From CAZGEA01 sp964524515 (lineage in GTDB: Bacteria; Patescibacteriota; Microgenomatia; UBA8517): DNA of 64,000 bases. Location of the stretch: the NCBI GenBank assembly GCA_964524515.1, contig CAZGEA010000002.1, forward strand, positions 62,001 to 126,000. Direction: 5' to 3'. The position numbers were made by a program, and so were the translations under genes. This document shows positions 1 through 9,796 of the stretch, piece after piece (position 1 is the stretch's first letter; each line of letters begins with the position of its first letter). The notes beneath the pieces are model-generated. The model saw only the letters and a program-made list of their open reading frames with translations, had not been told where the DNA came from and did no database searches.

Positions 1-35
1 TATCCTTTTGGAGCTATATAGAATCAAGAGAATAC

Positions 36-479
36 ATGTCAAGTCCAAAATATGGAGCGATTTCACTATTAGCACTTTCAATTGGATCAGCAGTTCTATG
101 CAATCTAATCTATTGGCTCTACCAAAGGCCAAAGATTGCACTATATTGTTGGGTAGCACTGTTTTCTATTTTGCCAATGCTTGTAGTCTACGCACAACTC
201 AAAGGTTGGCTTTTTGTTGTATTGGCAGGTCTTGTTGCTGCAATTAACGGCATATGGTCAATAAATAGATTCAAAACCTACTTTCATCTAAATATATTAG
301 TCCAACTTGCCATAAATGTTTTAGTCACAGCATTTGCGTTTGTGATTTTGTATATTCAAGGTACACATTGGCCTTGGGAACTGTATTTTTATACAAACGT
401 AGTTTGGTTAGCAACTGGAGCACTTGCAATAAGAGTGGTAATTTCAAGAGTAATATTTTTAGGAAGGTTCCAAATCTAA
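36..479 (+). CDS. Four-helix membrane protein, unknown function
   Basis: The 147-residue product is almost entirely hydrophobic, with about four membrane segments (roughly residues 8-28, 36-75, 83-108 and 115-140) and short polar loops. It lies in the cytoplasmic membrane by prediction. There is no recognisable catalytic motif and I do not know the family. It stands alone: a strong terminator follows within 20 bases, and the next gene is on the opposite strand. The start is the first ATG of the frame; no strong ribosome-binding site precedes it. Confidence 0.7.
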   Translation: MSSPKYGAISLLALSIGSAVLCNLIYWLYQRPKIALYCWVALFSILPMLVVYAQLKGWLFVVLAGLVAAINGIWSINRFKTYFHLNILVQLAINVLVTAFAFVILYIQGTHWPWELYFYTNVVWLATGALAIRVVISRVIFLGRFQI

Positions 480-496
480 GAAAATAATGTGATCTG

Positions 497-537
497 TCTC
501 TCGTATAAAATAAAATTTGTACGAGAGATTTTTTTTT
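497..537 (+). terminator. Rho-independent terminator
   Basis: A nine-base perfect stem (TCTCTCGTA with TACGAGAGA) around a 14-base loop is followed by nine T residues. It ends the upstream membrane-protein gene. Confidence 0.9.
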
Positions 538-552
538 GGAATTCTGAGAATA

Positions 553-1758
553 TTACTTGAGGTTTAACGAATACAAATTAACTGGAGCACCAGTTGCTCC
601 TAAATTAGTTAATACAAATAATCTCCCAGTAGAAGGTGATGGGTATGCAGTAGGGTATACATAACTCCCCGAATAAACAGATTGCAAGTTTGTTCCATCA
701 TAATCAACAATAGATATTTTATCTTTTTGAGGAATCATTAAATTTGTTGAATTAGGCAACCAATAAACTACAGAATCATCAGTCGTAATTTCAAAATTAC
801 GATCTTCTTTTATATCAAAAACATAAACTTTTCCTTTTTCAATTGATCTTTTCTGTTGTTGTGTTGATGATCCTGGTAATGGTTTAATAACCCCCTCAGT
901 AATTGTTGCACTGCCTGTTGCTGAATATAATATTTTAGTTTCATCTGGGGAAAAAGCTATTATTTGAGTTTTTTCTTGAAATATTTGAGCTAGTTCTTTT
1001 GGTAGTCTTGATAATTGAGCTTCAATTTGTTGATTTTTAATATCATTCCATTGAGATAAAATTATCTCTCTTGATGAAAGCGATACAATGCGATCTGTAG
1101 ATTTTATATATTCTGAAACCTGCAAGATTGTTGAGAGTTCTTTATAAGTTTGTTTTTGTTTAGTTGTCGCATTTTTTTCAAGTGGCTTATTGGTCATTAA
1201 TATTTGCCTTGAATCAGGCGACCAATACCATTCAAAATCTTTCATACTGCCATCTGTAATTCGATGTGGTTGTCGATTAAATAAAATAGGAAGATTACTC
1301 GTTTCCATTACCCAAAGTCCTTGAGTCAAAGGATCATCACTTTCAACTGCATAAACAATTTTTCCCAAATCAGGAGAAAGTTGAGGGTTAACAATTCCAG
1401 TAAAAGTTATGGCAGATAGGGAAGGTGCAGATTGAAACAATGATGCATCAACCGCAGTTACAATTTCTTTTTCAATTCTAATTGTCTTTTTCCAAGTTAA
1501 ATATCCATCTTTTTTAATAACCAACTGATATTCGTTAGGTGTGAGTGTTACAGTAGAATTAGTTGCAGATTTAAGCTCACCGTTTACAATAATCTGGGCT
1601 CCATTGGGATCTGAAGTTACATTTAATAGTCCATGTGCACTAACTTGCCCAGTTTCCCGATTGAATCTAAAACCAGTTGCATAGAGAATTGCAATGGTTC
1701 CAAGAATTGTAATAATAAATAAAGATAGAAAGAAAAAAAGGACACGAACTTTTGTCAT
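553..1758 (-). CDS. PEGA-domain protein with WD40-like beta-propeller
   Basis: This 401-residue protein has one N-terminal membrane helix (about residues 5-27), then a PEGA domain (about 42-110; the fold starts at GLLNVTSDPNGAQIIVNG). The rest reads as a PD40/TolB-like propeller, with SPDxxKI-type repeats near residues 128, 180 and 268. It is probably a membrane-anchored extracytoplasmic protein. PEGA/propeller architectures are common in Patescibacteria surface proteins, but their ligand is not known. It is transcribed divergently from mreB, with 42 bases between the two starts. Confidence 0.8.
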   Translation of the reverse strand: MTKVRVLFFFLSLFIITILGTIAILYATGFRFNRETGQVSAHGLLNVTSDPNGAQIIVNGELKSATNSTVTLTPNEYQLVIKKDGYLTWKKTIRIEKEIVTAVDASLFQSAPSLSAITFTGIVNPQLSPDLGKIVYAVESDDPLTQGLWVMETSNLPILFNRQPHRITDGSMKDFEWYWSPDSRQILMTNKPLEKNATTKQKQTYKELSTILQVSEYIKSTDRIVSLSSREIILSQWNDIKNQQIEAQLSRLPKELAQIFQEKTQIIAFSPDETKILYSATGSATITEGVIKPLPGSSTQQQKRSIEKGKVYVFDIKEDRNFEITTDDSVVYWLPNSTNLMIPQKDKISIVDYDGTNLQSVYSGSYVYPTAYPSPSTGRLFVLTNLGATGAPVNLYSLNLK

Positions 1759-1800
1759 AATGATTACTGTAATTATACACTGTGATATAAATATAAAAAA

Positions 1801-2805
1801 ATGAAAAAACTAATCGCAATTGATTTAGGTACAGCCAACACCCTTGTTTGGGAAAAAGAATTGGGTTTAATTTCAAATGAACCAACTGTTGTTGCAATTG
1901 ATGCTCAAACCGAAAAAGTTGTAGCAGTAGGTGAAGATGCAAAAAGAATGCTAGGCCGCACTCCAGATACATTAATAGCTTTAAGACCATTAAAAGATGG
2001 GGTTATTGCAGATTATCAAATAACAGAAAGCATGCTCAAATATTTTGTTGGAAAGGCTTTGGGCAGATTTCATTTCATAAAACCAGATGTGGTGGTTTGT
2101 ATTCCTGGTGGCTCAACTCAAGTTGAGCGCCGCGCAGCCTTAGACGCTGTTGTAGCAGCAGGTGCAGGCAAAGCATATTTACTCGAAGAGCCCTTGGCAG
2201 CTGCAATTGGCGCCAAAATACCAGTAAACGCAGCATCCGGGCATATGATTGTAGATATTGGTGGAGGTTCGACTGAAGCTGCAGTTATAGCCTTAGGAGG
2301 AATTGTGGTATCAAAAAGTGTTCGTGTTGGGGGAACCAAGATTGACGAGGCAATTAGGGATTATATAAAGAAAAAATTCAATCTGATTATTGGTGAACAA
2401 ACCGCAGAGGAGATCAAAATCAAAATCGGCTCTGCAATAAAGCTCACTAAAGACGAAAAAATGGAAATATCAGGCCGTGATTCAGTTTTCGGATTACCCA
2501 GATCAATCATTGTAACTTCATCAAACATCACAGATGCAATAAAGACTCCTCTGACTCAAATAATAAGCGCAGTAAAGGCAGTCTTAGAGGACACTCCACC
2601 AGAGTTAGCATCAGATATTATTGATAAAGGAATTGTTATGAGTGGGGGAACAAGTTTGCTTAAAAACCTTGATAAATTAATGACAGAAGAAACAGGTGTG
2701 CCTAGTCATGTTACTGAAGATGCTTTATATGCTGTGGTCAAAGGAACAGCAATTGTTGTTGAAAATCTTGAAAGTTGGAAAAGAAGTGTAATTTCGAAAA
2801 AATAA
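1801..2805 (+). CDS. mreB: Rod-shape actin homologue MreB
   Basis: The 334-residue protein shows the actin-fold ATPase signatures of MreB: phosphate 1 (AIDLGTANTLV, residue 6 onward), the IPGGSTQVERRA segment, phosphate 2 (DIGGGSTEAAVI), and the adenosine-binding MSGGTSLL near residue 280. Length is normal for the family. MreB filaments organise cell-wall synthesis under the membrane. TATAAA-like sequence lies directly before the ATG with no Shine-Dalgarno, so the mRNA may be leaderless. No mreC or mreD follows it here. Confidence 0.95.
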   Translation: MKKLIAIDLGTANTLVWEKELGLISNEPTVVAIDAQTEKVVAVGEDAKRMLGRTPDTLIALRPLKDGVIADYQITESMLKYFVGKALGRFHFIKPDVVVCIPGGSTQVERRAALDAVVAAGAGKAYLLEEPLAAAIGAKIPVNAASGHMIVDIGGGSTEAAVIALGGIVVSKSVRVGGTKIDEAIRDYIKKKFNLIIGEQTAEEIKIKIGSAIKLTKDEKMEISGRDSVFGLPRSIIVTSSNITDAIKTPLTQIISAVKAVLEDTPPELASDIIDKGIVMSGGTSLLKNLDKLMTEETGVPSHVTEDALYAVVKGTAIVVENLESWKRSVISKK

Positions 2806-2813
2806 TAGACTTA

Positions 2814-2863
2814 TACCTATATTTTCTAAATTAGTACCTATATTTTCTAAATTAGTTCCTATA
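2814..2863. repeat. 21-base tandem repeat, two copies plus a partial third
   Basis: TACCTATATTTTCTAAATTAG occurs at 2814-2834 and again, identical, at 2835-2855; a degenerate start of a third copy follows. It sits just after the mreB stop codon. There is no stem-loop. Confidence 0.85.
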
Positions 2864-3033
2864 AGTAACTAAAATATTTACACATAATTTGTGGATAAAT
2901 TGAGGCTAGACGCTAAAATCTGAAGCTAAAATTTGAATCAAATTTATACACAAAAATGTTAATTTAAAAATAATGGTAAAATATATATGTACTTATAGTA
3001 AAAAATACAAAAGACATCTTGATTGTAAAAAAT

Positions 3034-3843
3034 ATGAAAAACAACAATAAAAATAAGATTAGCCACAAAAATAACTCTTTATCCCTTGAGAATGAGAAAA
3101 TATTAGGTGTAAAAATCACTATCACTAAAGAATTTCAATTGCTAAAAGTTATCGAAAATAGGCTCAAAAATGGACTCAAAACGTCAATTGTTACCCCAAA
3201 TCCAGAAATTGTACTAGAAGCAAGTAAAAATAGTAGTTTCAAAGAAATATTAAATAATTCAGATGTTTCAATACCAGATGGAAAAGGAATTGCTTGGGCA
3301 ATTGATCATAAATTCAAAAAGAGCATACAAATTGTTCGTGGGCGTGAATTTGTTTTAAAGTTATTAGGCATTTGTGAGGCACAAAATATACCAGTATTGG
3401 TCCTCACTGGTAGTAGTCTTGTTGCCAAGTTAACGGACAAAAAGTTAAAAATTGATTATCCAAAATTGCAATCTGAATCATTTCTTGGACCAGTGATCGG
3501 TTATGATGGAAATCCTGTATCAGAAGTTGATAGTTTAATACAAATTGATATAGAGAATCATATTAAGAAATTCAGAAAAATTGTAGTTGTCGCTGCCTTT
3601 GGAGCAATAAAACAAGAAAAATGGTTAGCAAAAATTGCTAAAAACTACAATCAAGTAGTGGCTACAATTGGTGTAGGAGGGGCATTTGATTATTATACAA
3701 ATGTTACATCAAAGCCTCCAAAAATAGTCGCAAGTTGGGGATTAGAATGGCTATGGAGATTGATTTGGGATCCAAGAAGATTACCTCGAATTATCAAGGC
3801 ATTAATAATATTTCCTCTAACTGTATACCTAAAAGAAAAATAA
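3034..3843 (+). CDS. WecB/TagA/CpsF-family glycosyltransferase
   Basis: The protein (269 residues from the ATG at 3034; an upstream TTG at 3019 is possible) carries the GT26 signatures: NPEIVLEA, the PDGKGI motif, GAIKQEKW, GVGGAFDYY, and GLEWLWRLIWDPRR near the C-terminus. Family members transfer N-acetylmannosamine or similar sugars onto undecaprenyl-linked intermediates for teichoic acid or surface polysaccharide, at the inner face of the membrane. The polyprenyl-synthase and cis-prenyltransferase genes nearby fit a lipid-carrier pathway. The sugar substrate cannot be told from sequence. Confidence 0.88.
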   Translation: MKNNNKNKISHKNNSLSLENEKILGVKITITKEFQLLKVIENRLKNGLKTSIVTPNPEIVLEASKNSSFKEILNNSDVSIPDGKGIAWAIDHKFKKSIQIVRGREFVLKLLGICEAQNIPVLVLTGSSLVAKLTDKKLKIDYPKLQSESFLGPVIGYDGNPVSEVDSLIQIDIENHIKKFRKIVVVAAFGAIKQEKWLAKIAKNYNQVVATIGVGGAFDYYTNVTSKPPKIVASWGLEWLWRLIWDPRRLPRIIKALIIFPLTVYLKEK

Positions 3844-4185
3844 AAAGTAGGTAACCTAAGTCTTTTTGTATAACCATCGAACACTAATGTTAAACCTAGA
3901 TTACCTACCAGCGAACAAAAACCTAACTAAATAAACTTTAAAAAAACAAGAAACTTCAAGATAACATAAGACAAAAAATTGTGTGCTTAAATAAAGCAAA
4001 TATTTTCTTTGTATCTTTTGTTTCTTTAAAACAAATAACTCTAAACTATCAGGACAATGTGCTTTAAGACAGGGCATAGCTAGCTTTGGACTAACTATTT
4101 TTAATTTTTGATGTCATCTCATGACCATCTGATAACAGATTAGCAAGTTTTTTATACTTGTGTCAACTAGTAGTTTTCACACAAA
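3844..4185. other. Intergenic region between convergent genes
   Basis: These 342 bases hold no credible ORF. An inverted repeat GTAGGTAA (3847-3854) / TTACCTAC (3901-3908) with a 46-base loop follows the glycosyltransferase gene. It lacks a T tract, so a terminator role is only possible. I see nothing else. Confidence 0.4.
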
Positions 4186-5349
4186 TTAAACATCACGCTC
4201 AATCATGTACATTGCAATTCCATCAAGATAATCAACAGCCTCAGTGTTCCATTCTCTTTCTCTCATCGTTCCTATAGTTTTTAATGCTTTTTTCGCAAAA
4301 TAAACTGATTTTTTGTATGAATAATCAAGCGATCCAGTCTCGCGGACAATTTTTCGCACAATATCAGCCTGCTTTTGAGTTATTTTTTTGTTTCCTAGTA
4401 ATTTATTAAGGGTTTCAATTTGGCTTTTGCTGCCAAGCTCGCGAGCTTTAGAAATTAATAATGTAATTTTTCCTTCGCGAATATCTGAATTGTTGCTTTT
4501 GCCAGTTTTTTCGCTGTCACCAAAAAGTCCTAAGATATCATCTTGCAATTGAAAAGCAATTCCAGCAGGTGTTGCATATTCACTTAGTAGTTTTAAATCA
4601 TCATTTGTGGCGCCAGATAAAATTGCTCCAATATGAAGTGGATTTTCATATGTATAAATTGCAGTTTTTGCTCTATGAAGATTTAAAATATCTTTTTCGC
4701 TTGCTTTACCGTTTGCTTCTTGGATAACATCATAAACTTGGCCAAACCCTGTATTAATTATTCCGCGCATTAGCCTTGATAAAGCAGCCTCCTTAAGTCT
4801 AGAGGGAAATTTTGATTTTAAGAGCCGTTCATAGCCCGAGGTGAGTAATATATCACCTGAATTAATAGCCATACTTTCACCAAAATGGTGAGAATCACCC
4901 AAGTAATTATTTTTTTTATGATAATTTTGAAAAAAAATGTGCGACGTTGGCTCTCCGCGACGAGTTAAATCTTCATCCATTATGTCATCATGGATTAACA
5001 ATGCAGTATGTATTAATTCGACACTTAGACATGCATCAAAAATTAAATCTTTGTCAGAAAAATTTAACAAGTTTTTGTTTTTTTTAAATAAAAAGTAAGA
5101 AAAATAAACAAACGATGCACGTAATCTTTTTGCAGATCTTAAATTATGTTCCATTAGGTGGCTCCAAACAATGTACGACAACTCCTTTTCGCGACTTGAA
5201 AATCCATAGGTTTTAGAAAGTTCATGAGTAAAATATTGATTCAGCTTAATGTCTATAGTTTTTACAAAGCTTTTTAGAGTACTTTTTGCACTCATTACAC
5301 GCTGTGAAGCTTCTTTATCAATGATTTTATCAATATTTGCCATATTCAA
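4186..5349 (-). CDS. Trans-polyprenyl diphosphate synthase (farnesyl/geranylgeranyl type)
   Basis: The 387-residue protein has both aspartate-rich motifs of the isoprenyl diphosphate synthase family: first DDIMD in LLIHDDIMDEDLTRRG, second DDILG in FQLQDDILGLFGD. It also has the conserved KTAIYTYENPLHIGA helix. These bind Mg-diphosphate and condense isopentenyl diphosphate with an allylic primer in the cytosol. The product chain length cannot be called. Upstream lies the divergent-facing uppS region, so the two genes could supply and elongate the same lipid carrier. A second in-frame ATG two codons later is an alternative start. Confidence 0.9.
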   Translation of the reverse strand: MNMANIDKIIDKEASQRVMSAKSTLKSFVKTIDIKLNQYFTHELSKTYGFSSREKELSYIVWSHLMEHNLRSAKRLRASFVYFSYFLFKKNKNLLNFSDKDLIFDACLSVELIHTALLIHDDIMDEDLTRRGEPTSHIFFQNYHKKNNYLGDSHHFGESMAINSGDILLTSGYERLLKSKFPSRLKEAALSRLMRGIINTGFGQVYDVIQEANGKASEKDILNLHRAKTAIYTYENPLHIGAILSGATNDDLKLLSEYATPAGIAFQLQDDILGLFGDSEKTGKSNNSDIREGKITLLISKARELGSKSQIETLNKLLGNKKITQKQADIVRKIVRETGSLDYSYKKSVYFAKKALKTIGTMREREWNTEAVDYLDGIAMYMIERDV

Positions 5350-5487
5350 ACCAATTATACCTCAAACCAATATGAATAAATCAATACTATACTTATAGTA
5401 AAAATAAATTTCATCCGATAATAAATATGAAGCTAAAATAAAAAATATAATATAAAGCCAATGCGGAAAAAATATGAGGTAATACTA

Positions 5488-7683
5488 TTAAGTTTTAGGT
5501 ACGCCTTTTAAGAATGCTTTAATCTGTTTCTCAATCGCAGAATATTTTCTATAAATCAGTGCAGCATCAAATTTGTTACCTCTGGCAATATAATTATTTA
5601 GTTCAGCAATTAACCCATCAACTTGTCCTCTAAGTTGCGTATAAGCATTCAATTCAATTTCTGGTAACGAAGTTACATCAACCATTGCAAGTAAATTTCT
5701 ACGATCTGCATTTAGAATTTGAGATTCGATTAAAATAATTGCTTGATCTTCTTTTGATTGCTCTTCTCTCTCTTCAAAACTACTATCAATATCCCGTCCA
5801 TCTGTGACCTCTGAATAAAACTTTTTAACATCATTATATATTTCTTCTCTGGGCCGATCTGTATAAACCTTTTGCGAAAAATTTACTTGATTATTTTCAT
5901 CTTCTGTAACCGAAAAAAGCTCATCAGCTAGGTCTAAAAACTTTTGTTTATTTTCATCAGTAATCCCCACAAAAACCTGTTCTTTTCCATTTTCTGTTAA
6001 GTCAGGTTTTTGAATTATTTTTTCATATTCATTATTCAGCTTTCCAATTACATCATCTGATTGATTATCCAATCTTGCACGCTCAACTTCCTGAAGTGCA
6101 GCAAGTCTTTCTTTTAATTTTCTAATAACTTCAGGATCTTGATTTGAATCCTGTGCTCTTTTTATTGAATTTTGTAAATTTTCCATTACTTGTTCGGGCT
6201 GTGGTTCAGTTGCTTCCTCACCGCCTCCTCCTTGTCCTCCCAACAATGGCGCACCAAAATTAATTATTCGTTCTCCGCCTAATCCAAGGGGTGGAATATT
6301 GGTATCAACTTTTGGCTTTATTACTCTTTCACTTCCAAGTCTCGTTACCCTTGTTGTAATAGGTTCTAATCTATCAATAATAAAAGGTGGATCAATTGGT
6401 GCATCTGGTATTGCATCAACTGTGCCCAGTGGTCTTTGCGAATTTGTTATTTGATCAATAACAGTATTATCATCAATATTTCTATATATATCTAAACTTG
6501 GCTCATTTTGCGATCTGTTTCTCACTTCAATATTATTCTGACGCATTGCAACTCCCTCAGAAAAAGTTCTTTGTCTTGGTCTAGTTAAATATTCTCTTCC
6601 ATTTAATCTATAGCGACCACCAACAACACTATCTGTATGACTTTGATCTGTTGTAGGTAATGAAGATGGTAGTGGTATTCTTCTTGGCATCTGAACAGGC
6701 CCTGTCGCTCGCTTCATGGAAATGTATGCCTCCGCATCAGCTAACTCAAGAGTTTCCATTGCCTTTGCTTCATCAGGAGTTAATCTGCCGTATTTTTTAT
6801 CAAGCTTAGCCAATTCCAAAGGAAGCATTTGTGTTGAATATCTATCGATATTTTTTTGATTTTCAAAATAATCACGCAAAACTGCTTTTATCTGATCCAT
6901 GTATTGCCTTGTATCTTTAACTCTTTTTTTGTCGATTTCACTTGGATCTTTTTCAATTACTACTGCAAGGGCTCTGTCCCAATCGGAAACTGCTTGATCA
7001 TAATCATCAATTACCGTTTGAACTTTATAATCCCATGGAGTTAATGGCCTCTTTAGTTGCTGATAACTTCTATTGTTAGAGACAATATCTGTTTGTAATT
7101 TATTTTTAAACAATTCAACTCTTGTTTCTTCGTCACTTTCATCAATTTCAGGATAAAAATTAGAAAGACTTAGACCAAGTCTATTTAATCTTTTAATTTC
7201 TCTTGAATATTTTTTATCAACTTCTCTTTCCAATCTTCTTTGGAGTTTCTTTTCAGAGGGAGTTTGATAAAGCTCAACCCATTGTGCTTCAATTTCTCTA
7301 GTTAATTCTTGTTCTTGTGCTAATTGTTCCCCAGTTAAAGGATGTGTTAATACTGTATCAAACATTGGATTATTTCTCTGGAGAGTATCTTGTACTGTTA
7401 CTTTTATTGCATTTTCTGCATTAATTCGACTAGATTCACTTGTTGCATCTAAATCAGTTAGTCTGACTGTCGCAAATTTTTCAGAATATCCTTTAGTTTG
7501 GAGTTCGTTGATAAGTTCTTCTCGAGCTTTATCAATCTCGCTATTAAAAATATCCTTTAATTTTAAATGCTTATTGTTAATTGATTCGTGTGTTGCACGA
7601 ATATTCATGTTTCGATCGTTTGCTCGCCAGGCATCAGGCCTTGTTTCAGGGTACACTCCTTCAATCGATCCACCTTCGGTCAT
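5488..7683 (-). CDS. Large charged, partly coiled-coil protein, unknown function
   Basis: The 731-residue product is strongly charged and hydrophilic. It has helical, heptad-like stretches at about 30-300 and 500-731 and a Pro/Gly-rich low-complexity linker at about 340-500. No signal peptide, membrane segment or enzyme motif is visible, so it is probably cytosolic and possibly structural. It is divergent from uppS, 57 bases apart, which hints at shared regulation only. I do not recognise the family. Confidence 0.75.
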   Translation of the reverse strand: MTEGGSIEGVYPETRPDAWRANDRNMNIRATHESINNKHLKLKDIFNSEIDKAREELINELQTKGYSEKFATVRLTDLDATSESSRINAENAIKVTVQDTLQRNNPMFDTVLTHPLTGEQLAQEQELTREIEAQWVELYQTPSEKKLQRRLEREVDKKYSREIKRLNRLGLSLSNFYPEIDESDEETRVELFKNKLQTDIVSNNRSYQQLKRPLTPWDYKVQTVIDDYDQAVSDWDRALAVVIEKDPSEIDKKRVKDTRQYMDQIKAVLRDYFENQKNIDRYSTQMLPLELAKLDKKYGRLTPDEAKAMETLELADAEAYISMKRATGPVQMPRRIPLPSSLPTTDQSHTDSVVGGRYRLNGREYLTRPRQRTFSEGVAMRQNNIEVRNRSQNEPSLDIYRNIDDNTVIDQITNSQRPLGTVDAIPDAPIDPPFIIDRLEPITTRVTRLGSERVIKPKVDTNIPPLGLGGERIINFGAPLLGGQGGGGEEATEPQPEQVMENLQNSIKRAQDSNQDPEVIRKLKERLAALQEVERARLDNQSDDVIGKLNNEYEKIIQKPDLTENGKEQVFVGITDENKQKFLDLADELFSVTEDENNQVNFSQKVYTDRPREEIYNDVKKFYSEVTDGRDIDSSFEEREEQSKEDQAIILIESQILNADRRNLLAMVDVTSLPEIELNAYTQLRGQVDGLIAELNNYIARGNKFDAALIYRKYSAIEKQIKAFLKGVPKT

Positions 7684-7740
7684 ATATATTTATAACGTTT
7701 ATCAGATGCGATGTAAACAACTTTGATATAATATAAATCC

Positions 7741-9015
7741 ATGCCAAACACAACCCTTCCAAAAGGCACACAAGTTCCAAATCATATTGCAATTATCACA
7801 GATGGCAATAGGCGTTGGGCAAGAGCTCGTGGCTTGGAAGCAATTGATGGACACAAAGCAGGATACAAAGCACTTCGCGAAGTTGTAAACGCATCACGAA
7901 AATTTGGAGTCCATACATTAACTGTTTGGGCATTTTCTACAGAAAACTGGGATAGGCCTTCTAATGAAATCCAAAACATAATGGCGCTTGTTAAGCAATT
8001 TTTAAAAGACTTTGAAAAAGAATCAATTGAAGAAAACGAACAAATCCGTTTTGTGCATTTGGGCAGGAAAGATAGATTGCCAAGTGACATCATTAAAAAA
8101 ATCCAAGAACTCGAAGAAAAAACAAAGAATTACAATAAATATGTGTTCAATATAGCACTAGACTATGGTGGACAAAATGAAATCGTTCGTGCAGTCCAAA
8201 AAATTGTAAAAGATGGAATAAGTGCAAATAAAATTGACGAAAAACTTATTTCAAGTTATTTAGATACTGCAAACCAGCCATATCCGTATCCCGATTTGTT
8301 TATTAGAACTTCAGGTGAACAGCGAACAAGTGGACTACTCCCTTGGCAAATGACATATGCTGAATTTTATTGGGAAATTGATCATTTGCCAGATGCAAAT
8401 ATAGAAAAATTAAGAGAAGCAATAATGGATTACAGTAGAAGAAGAAGACGTTTTGGTGGAAACGACAAAGTTACTCATTTTGAGTTCTCACCAGAATTGG
8501 TTGCAGGTTTGGAATTATCCTGGTGGAGATTGTCAAAATTAAAATCAAACGATACTTTAGCCAAATATGCAATTGATCACGTAAAGCAACAGTTCGGTTT
8601 GTCAGCAAAAGTGGCAAGAGAAGCAAGTAAATATCTTCTTGATGCATTTATGTTTGGCCAAGAAAAAAATTGGCAAAAGTCGGGGAGTCTGTTCACAAAA
8701 TTTTACGAAATAATAAGAGATGAATTGCGTCTTGCCTTGGAGCCCGAATTAGCAGCATCTCTTGAGGTAAAATTGTGGCAAAAAGCAGGACAAACAAATA
8801 AATCAGAAGCGTCAGGTGCTGAAGAAAATGCAAGAAAGTTAGTTTCAGAAGTCTATAGAATTTCAGATTTCCAAGCTGCAAAGGCGGGACATTTGCGAAT
8901 GCTTGCAGCATATGAGAAAAATCAAGCAGAAAAAGGCGGCGGCGAACTTCATTGGAATCGAGCACTTGATTTCCTCACAAAGTACTATAAAGCCCTAAAA
9001 GACCGAGTTGCTTAA
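7741..9015 (+). CDS. uppS: Cis-prenyltransferase (undecaprenyl diphosphate synthase) with C-terminal extension
   Basis: Residues 1-250 are a cis-prenyltransferase: IAIITDGNRRWA (catalytic Asp), the GHKAG motif, AFSTENWDRP, LDYGGQNEI and the RTSGEQRTSGLLPWQ signature. It elongates farnesyl diphosphate to the C55 cell-wall lipid carrier. The usual GNGRWA is GNRRWA here. Family length is about 250, but this protein has 424 residues; the extra 170 are helical and unrecognised. TATAAT (7727-7732) ends eight bases before the ATG and there is no Shine-Dalgarno, so the message is probably leaderless. Confidence 0.92.
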   Translation: MPNTTLPKGTQVPNHIAIITDGNRRWARARGLEAIDGHKAGYKALREVVNASRKFGVHTLTVWAFSTENWDRPSNEIQNIMALVKQFLKDFEKESIEENEQIRFVHLGRKDRLPSDIIKKIQELEEKTKNYNKYVFNIALDYGGQNEIVRAVQKIVKDGISANKIDEKLISSYLDTANQPYPYPDLFIRTSGEQRTSGLLPWQMTYAEFYWEIDHLPDANIEKLREAIMDYSRRRRRFGGNDKVTHFEFSPELVAGLELSWWRLSKLKSNDTLAKYAIDHVKQQFGLSAKVAREASKYLLDAFMFGQEKNWQKSGSLFTKFYEIIRDELRLALEPELAASLEVKLWQKAGQTNKSEASGAEENARKLVSEVYRISDFQAAKAGHLRMLAAYEKNQAEKGGGELHWNRALDFLTKYYKALKDRVA

Positions 9016-9018
9016 CAC

Positions 9019-9062
9019 AAATAAAAATCCCCTTTCAAAGTTTTGGTGTCCTTCAAAAGGGG
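9019..9062 (-). terminator. Rho-independent terminator, copy 1 of a 43-base repeat
   Basis: On the minus strand a CCCCTTTT...AAAGGGG stem is followed by ATTTTTATTT, which fits termination of the 9091-9678 gene. The element is repeated identically at 9739-9781. Confidence 0.85.
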
Positions 9063-9090
9063 TAACTTATGCTATTTAATTATATTTCCC

Positions 9091-9678
9091 TTATCCAACT
9101 GCACGGCAGCGATTTGGTCCAAAATCAAACTCAAATCGAGTAGTGCCTTGATAGAAATCCAATAGATCACTATTCTGGAATGCTTCCCATGTTCCTTTTT
9201 TAGTAATCATGCGCATTTGGTAGCATCCTTCACTTTCATGATCTCCAATGGTCAAGTCCCAGCCGTGTTTTGTTTCGATCCAATAAAGATCATATGGATA
9301 GATGCCACTTGAGATTGTGACTTCCTTTATCCACTGAAATCCATTTTCGATTTTCTCGACATAAAAAACATACACACCAAATGGAAATCCATCATTTGCA
9401 GTTCCTGGAACCCATTTATAGGTCAGAATCGCAAATTTGCTGCTATCAGGTGCCCAGACCAAATCCATTACTTTGGCGTGGACTGGGAAATGCCAGTTTG
9501 CATTCTCGTCAGAAGCCAAATAGGTGGTTAGAAAAAAGTTTGGATCAGCCTTCCAGACTGCAAAGAATTTGCCATCTGGTGAATAGCTTCTGTCTCCCTT
9601 GTCCTCAAGGGCCTTCAATGAACTATTTACAAACAAAGACAAGATCAAAACGAGCAATAGTAAACGTGCTGTTTTCAA
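9091..9678 (-). CDS. Secreted protein with WD40-like repeats
   Basis: The 195-residue product begins with a typical signal peptide (about residues 1-24, Lys/Arg then a Leu-rich core). Two PD40-type propeller motifs follow (SPDGKFFAVW near 33, APDSSKFAILTY near 77). It is therefore probably exported. Start choice: TTG at 9678, because AGGAG lies eight bases upstream and no ATG fits. Its promoter would be TATAAT about 40 bases further upstream. It is flanked on both sides by the identical 43-base terminator repeat, as if it were one unit of a duplication. Function unknown. Confidence 0.75.
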   Translation of the reverse strand: MKTARLLLLVLILSLFVNSSLKALEDKGDRSYSPDGKFFAVWKADPNFFLTTYLASDENANWHFPVHAKVMDLVWAPDSSKFAILTYKWVPGTANDGFPFGVYVFYVEKIENGFQWIKEVTISSGIYPYDLYWIETKHGWDLTIGDHESEGCYQMRMITKKGTWEAFQNSDLLDFYQGTTRFEFDFGPNRCRAVG

Positions 9679-9738
9679 GGTTCAAACTCCTATGTGGATG
9701 TTTCAATTAGCCGAAAATTATAGCATAATTATGGGATT

Positions 9739-9781
9739 AAATAAAAATCCCCTTTCAAAGTTTTGGTGTCCTTCAAAAGGG
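9739..9781 (-). terminator. Rho-independent terminator, copy 2 of a 43-base repeat
   Basis: Identical to 9019-9061. It lies downstream of the 9797-10084 gene on the minus strand with the same stem and T-rich tail. Confidence 0.85.
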
Positions 9782-9796
9782 ATACTGTTTACTTAA

